From: an uncultured Aquimarina sp. | Lineage (GTDB): Bacteria > Bacteroidota > Bacteroidia > Flavobacteriales > Flavobacteriaceae | Reading direction: 5' to 3' | DNA length: 64,000 bases | Assembly (NCBI GenBank): GCA_947489685.1 | Contig: CANLEM010000001.1 | Span: 1-64,000 of the forward strand | Shown: piece after piece, positions 17,406 through 27,344 of the stretch | Layout: every line of letters starts with the position of its first letter | Position numbering within the stretch: the first letter of the stretch is position 1 | The notes under the pieces: model-generated | The model's input: the letters and a program-made list of their open reading frames with translations, nothing else | Databases searched by the model: none | Told to the model about the DNA's origin: nothing | Translations under genes and position numbers: made by a program

Positions 17406-18450
17406 TGGTAATACCACAAAAGTATCTGAAACGAACATTCTAGTTATTCGTTTATCGGCTATGGGAGATGTAGCTATGACGGTTCCGGTTTTACGAACGT
17501 TTAGAGCCACATATCCAGATGTGAAGCTTACAATTCTTACTCGAAAGTTTTTTAAACCTATTTTTTCAGACATTGAAAATGTTGAAATTTATGATGCCGA
17601 TGTTACCGGAAGCCATAAAGGTTTTTTTGGACTAACCAAGTTATATAAAGAACTTCGGCAATTAGGAGTGAATGAAGTGGCAGACCTACACAATGTGCTA
17701 AGATCTAATGTCTTGAAAACGCTTTTTTCAATAAAAGGCACAAGAGTGATACAGATTGATAAGGGTAGAGCAGAAAAAAAAGCATTAACCAGATCAAAAA
17801 ATAAGGTCTTTAAACAATTAAAGACCACGCACCAACGATATGCTGATGTTTTTGACAAACTTGGTTACCCCATTGATCTTAGTAAGCACGAATTTCCTGA
17901 AAAGAAATCATTGAGCCCTAATATCGTCTCGTTAACTCAAAATTCTACCAAAAAATGGTTAGGAATTGCACCTTTTGCTCAATACGAAAGCAAAACCTAC
18001 CCATTAGAATTAATGATCGAGCTAATCGAAACATTGGATAGAGAAGATCAGTTCGAAATTTTCTTATTTGGAGGAGGAAAACGAGAATCAGATATTTTAA
18101 ATAATATAGCCTCAAAATATAATAACGTAATTAATGTTGTTGGCAAATTACCTTTTGAAGACGAATTAAAGCTTATAGGCAATCTAGATATTATGCTGTC
18201 TATGGATAGCGGCAATGCACATCTCGCCGCAATGTATGGCGTAAAGACCATTACTTTGTGGGGAGTAACACATCCTTTTGCAGGTTTTATGCCTTTTGGA
18301 CAACCCGAAGAATATGCTATTTTGCCTAATTTGGCTAGATATGACCAAATTCCAACATCAATTTACGGAAACAAAGTCCCTGAAGGGTATGACAAAGTGA
18401 TGGCTACTATTTCGCCAGAAAAAGTAATCGAAAAGATAAAGAGTGTATAA
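17392..18450 (+). CDS. Glycosyltransferase family 9 (heptosyltransferase-like)
   Basis: A 352-residue GT-B protein of the ADP-heptose:LPS heptosyltransferase family. NILVIRLSAMGDVAMTVPVLR at the N-terminus is the family signature (the Asp of SAMGD acts in catalysis in related enzymes), and SMDSGNAHLAAMYGVKTITLWG near the C-terminus matches the donor-binding region. It acts at the inner membrane on LPS core. The start is GTG at 17392, overlapping DUF4254 by 14 nt; the next in-frame ATG (17461) would remove the start of the signature. It converges on the flavoprotein gene. Confidence 0.88.
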   Translation: MGKNSGNTTKVSETNILVIRLSAMGDVAMTVPVLRTFRATYPDVKLTILTRKFFKPIFSDIENVEIYDADVTGSHKGFFGLTKLYKELRQLGVNEVADLHNVLRSNVLKTLFSIKGTRVIQIDKGRAEKKALTRSKNKVFKQLKTTHQRYADVFDKLGYPIDLSKHEFPEKKSLSPNIVSLTQNSTKKWLGIAPFAQYESKTYPLELMIELIETLDREDQFEIFLFGGGKRESDILNNIASKYNNVINVVGKLPFEDELKLIGNLDIMLSMDSGNAHLAAMYGVKTITLWGVTHPFAGFMPFGQPEEYAILPNLARYDQIPTSIYGNKVPEGYDKVMATISPEKVIEKIKSV

Positions 18451-18497
18451 TCGATTAAGCACAACATGTATTGTTAAAGTCGTGCCTAATTAAACTC

Positions 18498-19550
18498 CTA
18501 AACATCATCAAAATCCACTTTTATAGACCCCGAAGTAGGATGTGCCTGGCAGGCCAAAACCAAACCTTCGGCTATTTCACTATCGGTAAGAATACTGTTT
18601 TTTTCCATAACAGCTTCTCCTTCCGAAATTTTACAAATGCATGAGCTACATACACCACCCTGACACGAATACGGAGCATCAATATCTTCGCCTAAGGCAG
18701 CATCGAGCAGTGTTTTTTTCTGATCCATCACAAAATTAAATTCCTCATCGTCTACTATAATAGTAACCGAGGTTTTTCCTTCTAGGTTGGCGTCAATCTC
18801 AGTTTCTTCGGTACTACTTGTAAATAGTTCAAAATAAATTTGATTTTTGTCAATACCATTTTCTTCTAATATCGAAGACACGGTTTTAATCATAGCTTCT
18901 GGACCACACAAATAGAATGCGCTGAACTTGGTGTCTTTAAATTTATTTTTAAGCACATAATTTACGGTTGGTTTCTCAATTCTACCAAAATGCGCTTGAT
19001 CTTCCTGACTTCTACTATATACAAATTCGATAAATAAGCGATCCGGATAAGCGGTTTGTAGTTCTAAAAGCTCTGAACGAAAAATGGTTTCGTCTAGAGT
19101 CTTATTTCCATACACCAACACAAATTTGCTATTAGATTCTTCTTCAAGAATAGATTTGATCATACTCATTATTGGTGTGATTCCGCTACCTGCCGCAAAT
19201 GCTGCATATGTATTAGCTACATTTGCATTAGTATTTAGAATAAATTGCCCCTCAGGAGGGTGTACTTCTAGCACATCACCAACCTGTAATTGGTTATTTG
19301 CAATAACAGAAAAAGTACCATCTTTAATTTCTTTTACCGCCACTTTGAGTTCTCCACTTTTTGAAGAACTACATATAGAATAGGCACGACGAATTTCTTC
19401 TCCTTTAACCTCAGTTTTTATGGTAATATATTGTCCGGGAATAAAAGCGTACGTTTCTTTTAGTTCTGAAGGGACATCAAACGTTATCGAAACAGCTTGA
19501 GAGGTTTCCCTTTTTATATGTTGTATTGATAGTTTATGAAAATCTGGCAT
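18498..19550 (-). CDS. Ferredoxin-NADP reductase-type flavoprotein with C-terminal [2Fe-2S] domain (PaaE-like)
   Basis: A 350-residue three-domain protein: an FAD-binding barrel with RRAYSICSS (54-62), an NAD(P)-binding domain with GSGITPIMSMIK and YLCGPEAM, and a plant-type 2Fe-2S domain with C296-x4-C-x2-C-x29-C334. It resembles PaaE, the reductase of phenylacetyl-CoA epoxidase, and other oxygenase reductases. No other paa gene is nearby, so the partner oxygenase or desaturase is unknown. The ATG at 19550 is preferred; upstream starts would cover the -7 box at 19566-19573. Electrons would run from NAD(P)H through FAD to the iron-sulfur centre. Confidence 0.88.
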   Translation of the reverse strand: MPDFHKLSIQHIKRETSQAVSITFDVPSELKETYAFIPGQYITIKTEVKGEEIRRAYSICSSSKSGELKVAVKEIKDGTFSVIANNQLQVGDVLEVHPPEGQFILNTNANVANTYAAFAAGSGITPIMSMIKSILEEESNSKFVLVYGNKTLDETIFRSELLELQTAYPDRLFIEFVYSRSQEDQAHFGRIEKPTVNYVLKNKFKDTKFSAFYLCGPEAMIKTVSSILEENGIDKNQIYFELFTSSTEETEIDANLEGKTSVTIIVDDEEFNFVMDQKKTLLDAALGEDIDAPYSCQGGVCSSCICKISEGEAVMEKNSILTDSEIAEGLVLACQAHPTSGSIKVDFDDV

Positions 19551-19565
19551 TACTGTAATTTTTCG

Positions 19566-19573
19566 CAAAAATA
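19566..19573 (-). promoter_or_regulatory. -7 promoter element of the flavoprotein gene
   Basis: TATTTTTG on the minus strand, 15 nt before the chosen ATG. No good -33 element is seen. Confidence 0.4.
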
Positions 19574-19698
19574 ACAAATGCATCAAGAGCAGATACGTTT
19601 TAAGATAAAATTATCTAAATCTATTTTGTAACAAAATTGAAGTTTGCATTACTAAATAGTATACGAAGTGATATCTACTTCTTTAAAATTCTTTTACT

Positions 19699-21174
19699 AT
19701 GTTCAAACATTTTATCACCTTACAATGGAAATCTTTTTGGAGATCAGCGTCTCTAAGCTCAGGGCTTTTTATGAAGCTTTTCATGGGATTTTGGGCAGTA
19801 TGGCTTATCATAATGATGGCTACTGGAGGAGCGGGAGCTTTTTTCTTTATCAAAAAAGAACTATGTCTTGATCCATTACAGGTAGTAAATAAGTTTTTGA
19901 TTTATTGGGCGATTGCAGATCTAATTTTTAGGTATGCTCTTCAAAAAATGCCAATTATAAATATTAAACCGTTGTTACTTTTACCATTTAAGAAAAAGAA
20001 AATCGTCTCTTTTGCTTTTGGTAAAACGGCACTTTCGTTTTTTAATATTATTCATGCATTTTTTTTCATTCCTTTTTCGATATTGTTGGTGGCCAAAGAC
20101 AATCACCCTATAAGTAATGTCATACTTTGGAATATTGGACTTATAGCGATTATTTATGCAAGTAATTTTCTAAATATACTTCTTAACAAAAAAGATAACC
20201 TCATCTTTTTGGTGGGCGGCATAGTTGCTATTTTTATAGGACTTCAGTATTTTGGTTATTTTGACATCACGGTATATACAGCTCCGTTTTTTCAAGGGTT
20301 ATATGATTCGTGGTTTATTGTTTTAATCCCAGTAGTCGCTCTTGTAATATTGCTGGTTCTTTCTTTTAGATCTTTTGTGTCTGACCTTTATCTGGATGCA
20401 GGACTAGCCTCAAAATCTAAAGATATCAAAACAGAGAATCTGGATTGGTTAAACAGATTCGGGAAAACAGCTACATTTCTTAAAAACGATATCAAACTAA
20501 TCAAAAGAAATAAAAGAGCGAAGTCTACAGTTTTGGTAAGCTTTTTATTCCTTTTTTACGGATTATTATTTTTTACAGGAGCTGTAGAAGTATACGATGG
20601 TCCGGTTTGGAGAATTTTTGCAGCTATTTTTGTTACAGGTGGTTTTCTATTAAGCTTTGGGCAATTTGTACCTAGTTGGGATAGCTCCTATTACCCATTA
20701 ATGATGAGTCAGAATATTAAGTACAAAGAATACCTATCTTCAAAATGGTGGTTGATGGTTATTGCAACCTTAATTTCTACTGTGTTGGCATCTGGATATT
20801 TGTATTTCGGTTGGGACGTATATTTGGCAATAATTGTAGCTTCAATTTATAATATTGGAGTAAACTCTCATGTTGTCCTTTGGGCAGGAGCTTATGTCAA
20901 AACCCCGATTGATCTTACGAGTAACAAAAAAGCGTTTGGTGACAAACAAGCCTTTAACACAAAGACATTACTACTCTCACTACCAAAAATGGCGTTACCA
21001 ATGATTTTATATGCAATTGGGCATTATGCATATAGCCCTTATGCTGGATACGCATTGGTAACCGTAGCAGGAATTACAGGTTTTGCATTTAAAGATGCGG
21101 TATTTAATAAGATTGAAAAGATTTATAGAACAGAAAAGTATAAGACCATAGCGGCATATAAACAAAAAAATTAA
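19699..21174 (+). CDS. ABC exporter permease, DUF5687 family
   Basis: A 491-residue membrane protein with roughly ten to twelve hydrophobic segments and cytoplasmic Lys/Arg-rich loops (for example KRNKRAKSTV). It resembles DUF5687, a Bacteroidota family of ABC-2-like permeases found next to an ATP-binding protein, as here (gap of 5 bp). The substrate is unknown. The pair is flanked by a convergent sigma-factor gene and preceded by a minus-strand flavoprotein, so it forms a two-gene operon. Confidence 0.82.
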   Translation: MFKHFITLQWKSFWRSASLSSGLFMKLFMGFWAVWLIIMMATGGAGAFFFIKKELCLDPLQVVNKFLIYWAIADLIFRYALQKMPIINIKPLLLLPFKKKKIVSFAFGKTALSFFNIIHAFFFIPFSILLVAKDNHPISNVILWNIGLIAIIYASNFLNILLNKKDNLIFLVGGIVAIFIGLQYFGYFDITVYTAPFFQGLYDSWFIVLIPVVALVILLVLSFRSFVSDLYLDAGLASKSKDIKTENLDWLNRFGKTATFLKNDIKLIKRNKRAKSTVLVSFLFLFYGLLFFTGAVEVYDGPVWRIFAAIFVTGGFLLSFGQFVPSWDSSYYPLMMSQNIKYKEYLSSKWWLMVIATLISTVLASGYLYFGWDVYLAIIVASIYNIGVNSHVVLWAGAYVKTPIDLTSNKKAFGDKQAFNTKTLLLSLPKMALPMILYAIGHYAYSPYAGYALVTVAGITGFAFKDAVFNKIEKIYRTEKYKTIAAYKQKN

Positions 21175-21179
21175 GAATA

Positions 21180-21875
21180 ATGATAGCAGTACATAATCTT
21201 ACTAAAACATATACAGGAAATACAGTTTTAAATATTGAACATTTAGAGATTCATAAAGGAAATAGTTTTGGCTTGGTTGGAAATAACGGAGCCGGAAAAA
21301 CTACTTTGTTTAGTGCACTACTTGATCTTATTCAGCCCACAACAGGTCATATAGAGAATAAAGGGATTAAAGTAAACCTTAGCGAAGATTGGAAAGCCGC
21401 TACATCCGCTTTTATTGACGAAACGTTCTTGATTGGATATTTAACGGCAGAAGAATATTTTTACTTTATCGGAGAGTTAAGAGGTCAAAACAAGGCTGAT
21501 GTCGATGGATTATTGGCCGAATTTTCAGACTTTTTTCATGATGAAATTTTAGGCCAAAAAAAATACCTTCGAGATCTCTCAAAAGGTAATCAGAAAAAGG
21601 TAGGCATCATTGCCGCACTTATCGGTAAACCCGAAGTTATAATTTTGGACGAGCCTTTTGCTAATTTAGATCCTACCACGCAAATTAGATTAAAGAAAAT
21701 TATTAAAGAGTTGGCGGCAGATCCAGAGGTGACTGTTTTGGTATCTAGTCATGATCTTATGCATGTAACAGAAGTATGCGAGCGCATCGTTGTATTAGAC
21801 AAAGGAGAAGTGGTTAAAGATTTGGCAACATCTCAAGAAACACTAAAAGAGTTAGAAGAACATTTCAACAAATAA
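21180..21875 (+). CDS. ABC transporter ATP-binding protein
   Basis: A 231-residue nucleotide-binding subunit. It has Walker A GNNGAGKT (34-41), signature LSKGNQKK, Walker B VIILDEPFANLD and the H-loop in SSHDLMH. The first signature residues (LSKGN rather than LSGGQ) are typical of ABC-2-type exporters. It pairs with the DUF5687 permease immediately upstream. It hydrolyses ATP at the cytoplasmic face to drive export of an unknown substrate. It is convergent with the sigma factor gene 40 bp downstream. Confidence 0.93.
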   Translation: MIAVHNLTKTYTGNTVLNIEHLEIHKGNSFGLVGNNGAGKTTLFSALLDLIQPTTGHIENKGIKVNLSEDWKAATSAFIDETFLIGYLTAEEYFYFIGELRGQNKADVDGLLAEFSDFFHDEILGQKKYLRDLSKGNQKKVGIIAALIGKPEVIILDEPFANLDPTTQIRLKKIIKELAADPEVTVLVSSHDLMHVTEVCERIVVLDKGEVVKDLATSQETLKELEEHFNK

Positions 21876-21915
21876 TACTAGAGTAGTTTTATATTGATTT
21901 AGCTATAAGATTGGA

Positions 21916-22470
21916 TTAAAAGAAGAATCCCGAAACATTGGCCTTTAAAAATCGAAGGGCTTTGCTGATATGCACCTCTACAGTTTTTGTCGAAATGCCT
22001 AATATCTCAGCAATTTCTTTATGTTTCTTTTGTTCTATTCTGCTTAATTTAAAAACCTCTTTACATTTCTTGGGAAGTTGTTCAATAGCTTTTTCTAGCC
22101 TGTTCCAATCAGCTTCAGTTTGATCTTCTTTTTGATCATGCATTTCAAAAAGTGTTTGCCATTTTATTTCATCTAAGGCATCATATTCCTTTTTTTGGAG
22201 ACGCAAATGCATCAAAAATTCATTATGGCAAGAGCGAAAAAGATAGTTTTTTAAAGAAGTTGTAATCTTTAAAGAAGATTTTTTTTCCCAAAGTCGCAGC
22301 ATTACGTTTTGGACCAAATCTTCAGATAACGTACGATCATGAGAGAGTTTATACACATAGTTGCACAACCAATCGTAGTACTGGTCAAAAAGAATTTTAT
22401 AACTCTTTTCATTTCCGTTAACCAATCCTTTAACAAGTGATTTTTCTATGTTAGGGTATTTGTTTTTCAT
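21916..22470 (-). CDS. RNA polymerase ECF sigma factor (FecI-like)
   Basis: A 184-residue ECF sigma factor from the ATG at 22470; a GTG at 22482 would add four residues. Region 2 is seen in YDWLCNYVYKLSHDRTLSEDLVQNVMLRLWEK and region 4 in LPKKCKEVFKLSRIEQKKHKEIAEILGISTKTVEVHISKAL. It belongs to the FecI-like group that works with FecR anti-sigma proteins. The fecR-like and TonB receptor genes are divergent, starting 80 bp away, forming a complete cell-surface signalling set. It probably directs transcription of the receptor when ligand is bound. Confidence 0.93.
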   Translation of the reverse strand: MKNKYPNIEKSLVKGLVNGNEKSYKILFDQYYDWLCNYVYKLSHDRTLSEDLVQNVMLRLWEKKSSLKITTSLKNYLFRSCHNEFLMHLRLQKKEYDALDEIKWQTLFEMHDQKEDQTEADWNRLEKAIEQLPKKCKEVFKLSRIEQKKHKEIAEILGISTKTVEVHISKALRFLKANVSGFFF

Positions 22471-22549
22471 GATAAAAATCACTTGCTAAATTATAAAAAT
22501 TAAAATAAAGTAAGGGATTAATGTGATTTTTGCATCATATAGGTAGAAA

Positions 22550-23725
22550 ATGAATAGAATGAGCAATTATTTAACAATAATTAAAAAATACCTCGAAGGA
22601 GAAATCTCACCTGAAGAGAAGGTTGAACTGAAACAATGGTTGGCAAAGGATATCAAAAACGAGATAGTTTTTAAAGAAGAAATAAGAAGATGGTATGCCG
22701 CAAAACCTGGACTAGAAGTTGAACCTAATATAGCATACAAACGTTTTATAAATGCTATTGATAAAAAGGAAACTAAGGTCATTTTATTAAAACCTTGGTT
22801 AAAGACAGTTACTTATGCAGCGGTTGTGACTGGCATACTTTTCGGGATTTATCTTTTTACCAAAAACGATCAATCTTTGTTTAGAACTACCCCTGCTGTA
22901 GTTGAAGTAAATTCGGAACCATCAGATAAGATCAAAATTGTACAAGCAGATGGTACAGTCACGTATATGGATTTTAAAGATACGAAAGATATCGTTGATC
23001 CTCAAGGAAATTTGGTGGTCAAAAAAGAGCAAAATCAACTGATAGTACAGGCCAATACTGCTACGAACAAAACAGAATATCTTGAAATCTCTATTCCGAA
23101 AGGGAAATTATTTCAACTTGCGTTATCCGACGGGACCAAAGTGTGGTTAAATGCTGCAAGTAAACTTAAATTTCCGCAGCAGTTTAGAACTTCAGAAAAA
23201 AATAGAACAGTATATCTTGAGGGAGAAGCATTTTTTGATGTAACCACAAACAAAAAACAACCTTTTATTGTAAAAACAGGAGCAATAGATGTACAAGTAT
23301 TAGGAACACAATTTAATGTATCCTCGTATCCCGAGGATGCTGCAGTAAAAACTACGCTGGTAGAAGGTTCGGTTGCTGTAAACGATGCTAACAATGATAA
23401 CATAAAATTAGAGTTAACCCCAAACCATCAAGCGATATATACCAAAAGCAATAAAATTTTAAAACAAAAACAGGTCAATACAGCATTGTTTACCTCTTGG
23501 ATGTATCGAAAAATCATTTTACAAAACGAATCGTTTACCGAGGTATGTAAAAGAATCGAACGCACCTATGATGTTGAGATTGAAAGTATGAATGATAAAC
23601 TTAATAACACCCGTTTTACAGGAGAATTTGATATTGAAAACGTAAGTCAGATCCTAAATGTATTTTCAGAAACTATAGAATTTACATACACGATAAAAGA
23701 TAAAAAGATTAGAATTAATCCGTAA
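22550..23725 (+). CDS. FecR family anti-sigma factor
   Basis: A 391-residue protein. The cytoplasmic N-terminus (about residues 1-80) would bind the sigma factor, one membrane helix follows (TYAAVVTGILFGIYLF, about 87-102), then the periplasmic FecR domain with LFQLALSDGTKVWLNAASKLKFP and VYLEGEAFFDVT, and a C-terminal DUF4974 domain. It relays ligand occupancy of the receptor's N-terminal domain to the sigma factor across the membrane. A second ATG lies at 22559. It is divergent from the sigma gene and precedes the receptor gene by 86 bp containing a hairpin. Confidence 0.93.
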   Translation: MNRMSNYLTIIKKYLEGEISPEEKVELKQWLAKDIKNEIVFKEEIRRWYAAKPGLEVEPNIAYKRFINAIDKKETKVILLKPWLKTVTYAAVVTGILFGIYLFTKNDQSLFRTTPAVVEVNSEPSDKIKIVQADGTVTYMDFKDTKDIVDPQGNLVVKKEQNQLIVQANTATNKTEYLEISIPKGKLFQLALSDGTKVWLNAASKLKFPQQFRTSEKNRTVYLEGEAFFDVTTNKKQPFIVKTGAIDVQVLGTQFNVSSYPEDAAVKTTLVEGSVAVNDANNDNIKLELTPNHQAIYTKSNKILKQKQVNTALFTSWMYRKIILQNESFTEVCKRIERTYDVEIESMNDKLNNTRFTGEFDIENVSQILNVFSETIEFTYTIKDKKIRINP

Positions 23726-23736
23726 AATAAAAAAAA

Positions 23737-23756
23737 GGAAGTGCTGCAACACTTCC
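23737..23756 (+). other. Hairpin between fecR-like and TonB receptor genes
   Basis: GGAAGTG (23737-23743) pairs with CACTTCC (23750-23756) around a 6-nt loop. It is preceded by an A run rather than followed by a T run, so read on the plus strand it is not a standard terminator. It could be an mRNA processing or stability element. Confidence 0.5.
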
Positions 23757-23811
23757 CCTTACGGTTTGATTATTATTTAACTGAGTACTAACAACCAAAC
23801 TTTTCAAAATT

Positions 23812-26800
23812 ATGAAAAAAAAGGGTAATCGTACGCTATTTTCAGATTTAGCGCACAAATCAATTGTATTAAAAATGAGGCTTACACTGGTTTTATTTTG
23901 TTTTTCCATCTTTCAGGTGATGGCAACTTCTGGGTTTTCTCAGGGCAAAATTGAACTTGATTTTAAACAAACACCTATAAACGAGGTTTTAGAAGAAATT
24001 AAAAATCAAACTTCGTATAAGTTCTTTTATATCAGTGATGAGGTAAATCTTGATCAAAAAACGTCTATTAAAGTTAAAAAGGAAACCATAAACAAGGTCC
24101 TTTCCTTGATTTTTGATAATACGGATATCTCATACGCTATTGTAGGAAAACAAGTAGTATTAAAAAAGTCTCCTTTAATCGAAGAAAAACAAGAACTTCA
24201 AAGAGAGATCAATGGAAATGTTAAAGACGCGAACGGTAGTCCTTTGCCTGGTGCAAATGTAGTGGTAAAAGGAACCACTATTGGTGCACAAACCGATTTT
24301 GAAGGAAATTTTACGATCAATTTACCTGATGAGAATAACATCTTAGTCATTTCTTACATTGGTTTCGAAACTGCCGAAATAGATGTAAGCGGAAAGGATT
24401 TTATATCGGTAACACTTAAGGATGCATCGGCGCAGCTAGATGATGTGGTCATTGTAGGTTCCAGAAATCCAAGCCGTACAGCAACTGAAACGACCGTTCC
24501 AATAGATGTAATAGATATTACTCAAATTGCTACACAAGGACCTCAGACATCTGTAAATGAGATACTTAATTATGTAGCGCCTTCATTTACCTCTCAAACA
24601 CAAACGGTTTCAGATGGGACAGACCATATAGATCCCGCATCGTTACGTGGGTTAGGGCCAGATCAGGTATTGGTACTTATCAATGGAAAAAGAAGACATA
24701 ATACTGCATTAGTAAATGTTAACGGAACCGTTGGTGCTGGTAGTGTAGGTACAGATCTGAATGCAATACCAACGGCGGCCATTCAAAGAATAGAAGTACT
24801 AAGAGATGGCGCAGCCGCGCAATATGGATCAGATGCCATTGCAGGGGTCATAAATATTGTATTGAAAAAAGGAACGAATAAACTAGACGTTATATTAACC
24901 ACTGGTGCTAATTTTAGCGAGAACTCTAATCAATTTGACGGAGGAAGCGATGGCGAAAAAGTAAAATTAGATGTAAACTATGGATTGCCTATTGGGGATA
25001 ACGGCGGGTTTATCAATTTTACAGGTTCTTTATCTACAAGAGAGCCTGCGTTAAGAAACCGGGATTATCAGGGAGATATTTTTAGAGGTTTTCATGGCGC
25101 CGAGCGTGTATTTGCAGCTGGCGGAGGTAATGTTGCCGAAATGACATTGGCAGATTATCAAACCGCGGCACAAGGAATTACATATCTGGATCAGGCAACC
25201 AGAGATCAAATTGCTGCATTGGATGTCACAGACCCTACAGATATAGATACGTTTAGAGGTTTATTAGACTTTGATGCCGATGAAGATGAACTAGCCGCCA
25301 GAGGTTTGACCAGAACAGATTTTAGATTTAAAGTAGGTACCGCAAAACTTCGTGAAGGAAAATTCTTTGCTAATATGGCAATTCCATTAGGCGAAGATGC
25401 AGAATTTTATAGTTTTGGTGGGATTAGTTATCGAGAAGGACTAGCATCTGGTTTTTATCGTAGACCTGCCCAAGGAGATGGTCGCGCCAATACTCCGGCT
25501 TTTCCAAATGGTTTTTTGCCCAATATCGGGACGGATATTGTAGATAAATCTATAGCAGTCGGAATAAAAGGAAAAGTAAAAGACTGGAATGTTGATTTTT
25601 CAAACACTTATGGGATCAACATTTTTGATATTACAGTTGGTAATTCTAGTAACGGAACCCTGGGAGTAGCTACACCACGAGAATTTGATGCAGGTTCACT
25701 TAGCTTTATGCAAAACACTACAAATTTGGATATTGGTCGGTTTTATGAAGATATTTTTAGTGGATTAAATGTAGCCATGGGAGCAGAGTATAAAGTAGAA
25801 AACTATTCGATTACTGCAGGAGAAGAAGCATCATATACAAGTTATGATGTAAATGGCAATGTCGTTACTGGTACTACACCAGATGCTGATTTGGTGCGTA
25901 ACAATTTTACAGGTGCTGTACTTGGTGGAGGATCTCAAGTATTTCGTGGATACGATCCCAATAATGAAACAGATGAGTTTAGGAATAGTATTGCGGGATA
26001 TATTGATCTCGAAGCCGATTTTACCGAACAATGGCTAGTAAGTCTGGCTGGGCGATATGAAAACTTTTCAGATTTTGGAGATACATTTAATTATAAATTA
26101 GCCACACGATATAAAATCACCGAAAACTTCTCGATAAGAGGAGCAAATAGTACAGGATTTAGAGCGCCATCATTACATCAACAATTTTTTAGCAGAACCA
26201 GTACAGTTTTTGTAGATAATCAACCCTTTGAGCAAGGAACTTTTACGAATAATAGTAGAGCAGCGGCTTTAATCGGTATTGCACAACTAAAAGAAGAAAC
26301 ATCTAGTAGTTTTAGTTTAGGACTTACTGCCAAAATTCAGAATTTTACGGTTACTGCTGATGCGTATTTGATTAATATTGATGATAGAATTGTGTATAGT
26401 GGTAGTTTCGGAAACGGTGGCGATCCCGAGTTAACCCAGATATTTGAAGATGCTGGAGCAACCAGTGCACGTTTCTTCGTTAATGCTATAGATACCAAAT
26501 CGCAAGGTATCGATGTTGTCGTTTCTCATAAAATGAATTTTGGAGAAAAAGCTACTTTAAAAAATGATCTTTCGGCAACTTTTGCTGAGACCGAAGTAGA
26601 AGAAATTCGGGTTCCCGAAAGAATAGCAAATGCCGGTCAAAGTGGAAACTTCTTTGATGGGCAAGAAGAAGCTTTTCTAACCCTGGCGCAGCCACGAACA
26701 AAAATAAGCCTTACCAATGCCTTGTCTTTTGGTAAATATGATGTGTTGCTGCGTAATGTATTCTTTGGTGAGGTTACCGACCCTGATGATTTTAACGGCG

Positions 26801-27054
26801 ACCCAAGAGTAGAGGGTACTGTAGTAAGTGCAGATGCTGTATATGGAGGAAAAGTAGTTACAGATCTTTCTTTTTCTGCAGAATTGTTAGAAAACCTGAA
26901 TATCACCATAGGAGCCAATAATTTGTTAGATGTTTACCCCGATGAAAACAGAGCAGGAGGAACCGCTGGTGATCAGTTTGTATACTCCAGAAGAACTTCT
27001 CAATTTGGATACTCGGGTAGATTTTTGTTCGCCAGAGTTAATTTTAGCCTATAA
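23812..27054 (+). CDS. TonB-dependent receptor with N-terminal STN signalling domain
   Basis: A 1080-residue outer-membrane receptor. The signal peptide ends near SGFSQ; a start at the Met of MRLTLVLF would give a more usual length. Then come an STN (secretin/TonB short N-terminal) domain (about 45-115), a carboxypeptidase-like beta-sandwich (about 133-215), the plug with [13 protein letters not shown], and a beta-barrel ending in aromatic [11 protein letters not shown] domains signal to FecR proteins, matching the upstream sigma/anti-sigma genes. No SusD partner follows, so a siderophore or other small ligand is more likely than a polysaccharide, though this is not proven. A strong terminator follows. 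Confidence 0.92.
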   Translation: MKKKGNRTLFSDLAHKSIVLKMRLTLVLFCFSIFQVMATSGFSQGKIELDFKQTPINEVLEEIKNQTSYKFFYISDEVNLDQKTSIKVKKETINKVLSLIFDNTDISYAIVGKQVVLKKSPLIEEKQELQREINGNVKDANGSPLPGANVVVKGTTIGAQTDFEGNFTINLPDENNILVISYIGFETAEIDVSGKDFISVTLKDASAQLDDVVIVGSRNPSRTATETTVPIDVIDITQIATQGPQTSVNEILNYVAPSFTSQTQTVSDGTDHIDPASLRGLGPDQVLVLINGKRRHNTALVNVNGTVGAGSVGTDLNAIPTAAIQRIEVLRDGAAAQYGSDAIAGVINIVLKKGTNKLDVILTTGANFSENSNQFDGGSDGEKVKLDVNYGLPIGDNGGFINFTGSLSTREPALRNRDYQGDIFRGFHGAERVFAAGGGNVAEMTLADYQTAAQGITYLDQATRDQIAALDVTDPTDIDTFRGLLDFDADEDELAARGLTRTDFRFKVGTAKLREGKFFANMAIPLGEDAEFYSFGGISYREGLASGFYRRPAQGDGRANTPAFPNGFLPNIGTDIVDKSIAVGIKGKVKDWNVDFSNTYGINIFDITVGNSSNGTLGVATPREFDAGSLSFMQNTTNLDIGRFYEDIFSGLNVAMGAEYKVENYSITAGEEASYTSYDVNGNVVTGTTPDADLVRNNFTGAVLGGGSQVFRGYDPNNETDEFRNSIAGYIDLEADFTEQWLVSLAGRYENFSDFGDTFNYKLATRYKITENFSIRGANSTGFRAPSLHQQFFSRTSTVFVDNQPFEQGTFTNNSRAAALIGIAQLKEETSSSFSLGLTAKIQNFTVTADAYLINIDDRIVYSGSFGNGGDPELTQIFEDAGATSARFFVNAIDTKSQGIDVVVSHKMNFGEKATLKNDLSATFAETEVEEIRVPERIANAGQSGNFFDGQEEAFLTLAQPRTKISLTNALSFGKYDVLLRNVFFGEVTDPDDFNGDPRVEGTVVSADAVYGGKVVTDLSFSAELLENLNITIGANNLLDVYPDENRAGGTAGDQFVYSRRTSQFGYSGRFLFARVNFSL

Positions 27055-27085
27055 GTTCGTTTCACTAATTCAGTTTTTGTTTGTT

Positions 27086-27129
27086 AAATCAGGCAAGAGT
27101 ACAGTATACTCTTGCCTGATTTCGTTTTT
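27086..27129 (+). terminator. Rho-independent terminator of the TonB receptor gene
   Basis: A 16-bp perfect stem: left arm 27086-27101 (AAATCAGGCAAGAGTA) pairs with 27107-27122 around loop CAGTA, then a T-rich tail. Confidence 0.9.
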
Positions 27130-27269
27130 AAAAAGCTATTTATTCGCCAAACCTGATCTCAAAAAAGAAATGTTCATAAGTTAAGAAAGCACAACAAAAA
27201 CAATAATTAGACGTAGAAAAATATGTTAACAACCTGTTTTTTAACGAAAGAAATGTATTTTTACCAATG

Positions 27270-27290
27270 CCATACTATTTTTGAGTATGG
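27270..27290 (+). promoter_or_regulatory. Promoter of sprE/porW inside an inverted repeat
   Basis: TATTTTTG at 27276-27283 matches the -7 box and lies 61 nt before the TTG start. It overlaps the inverted repeat CCATACT (27270-27276) / AGTATGG (27284-27290). No strong -33 element is seen. Confidence 0.4.
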
Positions 27291-27344
27291 TAAACACACT
27301 AAAAAGCAATTTTTTTAGTTATCACACTTATAAATTATCTCAAT

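Noticed and set aside
26930..27184. 84-codon plus-strand frame overlapping the end of the TonB receptor gene.
   Set aside because: It is an alternative-frame shadow of the receptor and runs through its terminator.
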